64,000 nt of DNA, taken from assembly GCF_022808935.1 (NCBI RefSeq), contig NZ_JAKZFR010000005.1, positions 62,001 to 126,000 on the forward strand, written 5' to 3'. Under the pieces are notes generated by a model that was not told the origin of the DNA, made no database searches, and saw only the letters and a program-made list of their open reading frames with translations. A program made the position numbers and the translations under genes. Shown piece after piece: positions 63,387 through 64,000 of the stretch. How positions within the stretch are numbered: position 1 is the first letter of the stretch; each line of letters begins with the position of its first letter. The DNA comes from Geothrix sp. SG200 (GTDB taxonomy: Bacteria; Acidobacteriota; Holophagae; Holophagales; Holophagaceae).

Positions 63387-64000
63387 ATGGCCTGGCTGCT
63401 CATCCTCGTCCCCCTCCTGGCCGCGGCCCTGGCCTTCGCCGTGTCGTCTCCCGCCCTCCGCGCCTGGATCCTGCCGGCCGTGGGCGTCCTCCACCTAGGC
63501 ATCCTGCTTCTGGCGCTGGCGGGGTGGCGGGCCCTGCCGGCCACCGCCTGGTTCGGCCTCGACGCCCTGGGCGGCTGGGTGCTGCTGGTCATCAGCCTCC
63601 TCTTCTGCATCTGCGCCTTCTACGCCCCGGCCTACCTGGCCCTGCGCCCGGACCGCGACCACCGCGTGCTCTCCACCTGCCTCCTGGGGTTCCTGGGCCT
63701 GGCTTCGCTGCTGGCCCAGGCCCGCCACCCGGGCATCGCCTGGGTGGCCATGGAGACCACCACCCTGGTCACCGCACCCCTCATCTACTTCAACCAGAAC
63801 CGGCGCTCGCTGGAAGCCACCTGGAAGTACCTGGTCATCGGCTCCGTGGGCATCGCCCTGGCCCTGCTGGGCACCCTGTTCATCGCCTACGCGGCCCACA
63901 TGGGCGGGCTGGAGGAGCCGCTGCGCTACACGCGGCTCGTGGAGAACGCCTCGCTCCTGTCGCGGCCCTGGCTGCGGGCGGGCTTCGTGCTGACGCTGGT
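63387..64000 (+). CDS. Hydrogenase-4 antiporter subunit HyfF-like, N-terminal part
   Basis: 204 codons are visible and the gene runs off the window. Starts MAWLLILVPLLAAALAFAV, with at least six hydrophobic segments; the fifth-helix Glu (VAMETTTLVTAPLI) is present. This would be a third antiporter-like subunit of the complex. Catalytic hydrogenase subunits, if any, lie beyond the window. Confidence 0.82.
   Translation, partial: MAWLLILVPLLAAALAFAVSSPALRAWILPAVGVLHLGILLLALAGWRALPATAWFGLDALGGWVLLVISLLFCICAFYAPAYLALRPDRDHRVLSTCLLGFLGLASLLAQARHPGIAWVAMETTTLVTAPLIYFNQNRRSLEATWKYLVIGSVGIALALLGTLFIAYAAHMGGLEEPLRYTRLVENASLLSRPWLRAGFVLTL

Overview
The window is a GC-rich bacterial chromosome segment. 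I infer a member of the Acidobacteriota close to Holophaga/Geothrix. The grounds are the overall gene content (acetate uptake and activation, Ser/Thr kinases, an arginine cluster using an N-acylornithine transcarbamylase, a Hyf-type membrane complex) and family recollection; no database search was run. There is no rRNA, tRNA, phage, transposase, integrase gene or CRISPR array.

Region by region. (1) 1-8158: the end of the S10-spc-alpha ribosomal superoperon on the + strand (rplE end, rpsN, rpsH, rplF, rplR, rpsE, rpmD, rplO, secY, adk, infA, rpmJ, rpsM, rpsK, rpsD, rpoA, rplQ), closed by a 16-bp hairpin; map is missing between adk and infA. (2) 8166-10366: a phosphoesterase and a kinase-Usp fusion on the - strand. 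(3) 10901-14794: an MHS-type carboxylate transporter followed by acs, an acetate module. (4) 15-25 kb: purine phosphorylase, a lipoprotein, a LysM/M23 peptidase, moaC, a HAD phosphatase, serA, a dicarboxylate symporter, a fatty-acid desaturase, a VOC protein, and then lpdA.

(5) 26780-29050: a visibly AT-rich island that I read as two integron gene cassettes in a cluster without an integrase. Two attC-like elements of about 123 bp share much of their sequence. Each starts exactly 12 nt after the stop codon of the - strand gene(s) it follows. The cassettes encode an unknown lipoprotein and an unknown two-gene membrane module. This is the most interesting feature of the window.

(6) 29.3-37.6 kb: a receptor-like Ser/Thr kinase; an operon of SPFH protein, small ribbon-helix-helix-like protein, ABC ATPase, permease and unknown protein, with a palindrome at its head; an SDR protein lacking the catalytic Tyr/Lys; and a Fic protein with repeated operator-like sites. 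(7) 37.8-49 kb: an M20 peptidase and an arginine cluster (argC, a P-loop protein, argG, argH, an ArgE-like deacylase, argB, an N-acylornithine transcarbamylase and argD on the - strand; argR divergent). The transcarbamylase has Ala at the position that separates acetyl- from succinylornithine enzymes, so the route probably runs through N-acyl (perhaps N-succinyl) citrulline. TGCAT-type palindromes between argD and argR are candidate ArgR sites.

(8) 49-57.7 kb: envelope genes (membrane protein, EnvC-like protein, Sel1-repeat protein, GspF, a large exported protein with a predicted beta-barrel end, a DUF4382 lipoprotein). (9) 57.9-64 kb: a Hyf/complex-I-like membrane module with two tandem HyfB-like antiporter subunits, HyfC, HyfE and the start of HyfF, running off the window.

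Several families of intergenic inverted repeats sit between co-directional genes (19.7 and 20.5 kb; 30.8 and 47.2 kb; 33.5 and 46.1 kb; 40.3 kb).
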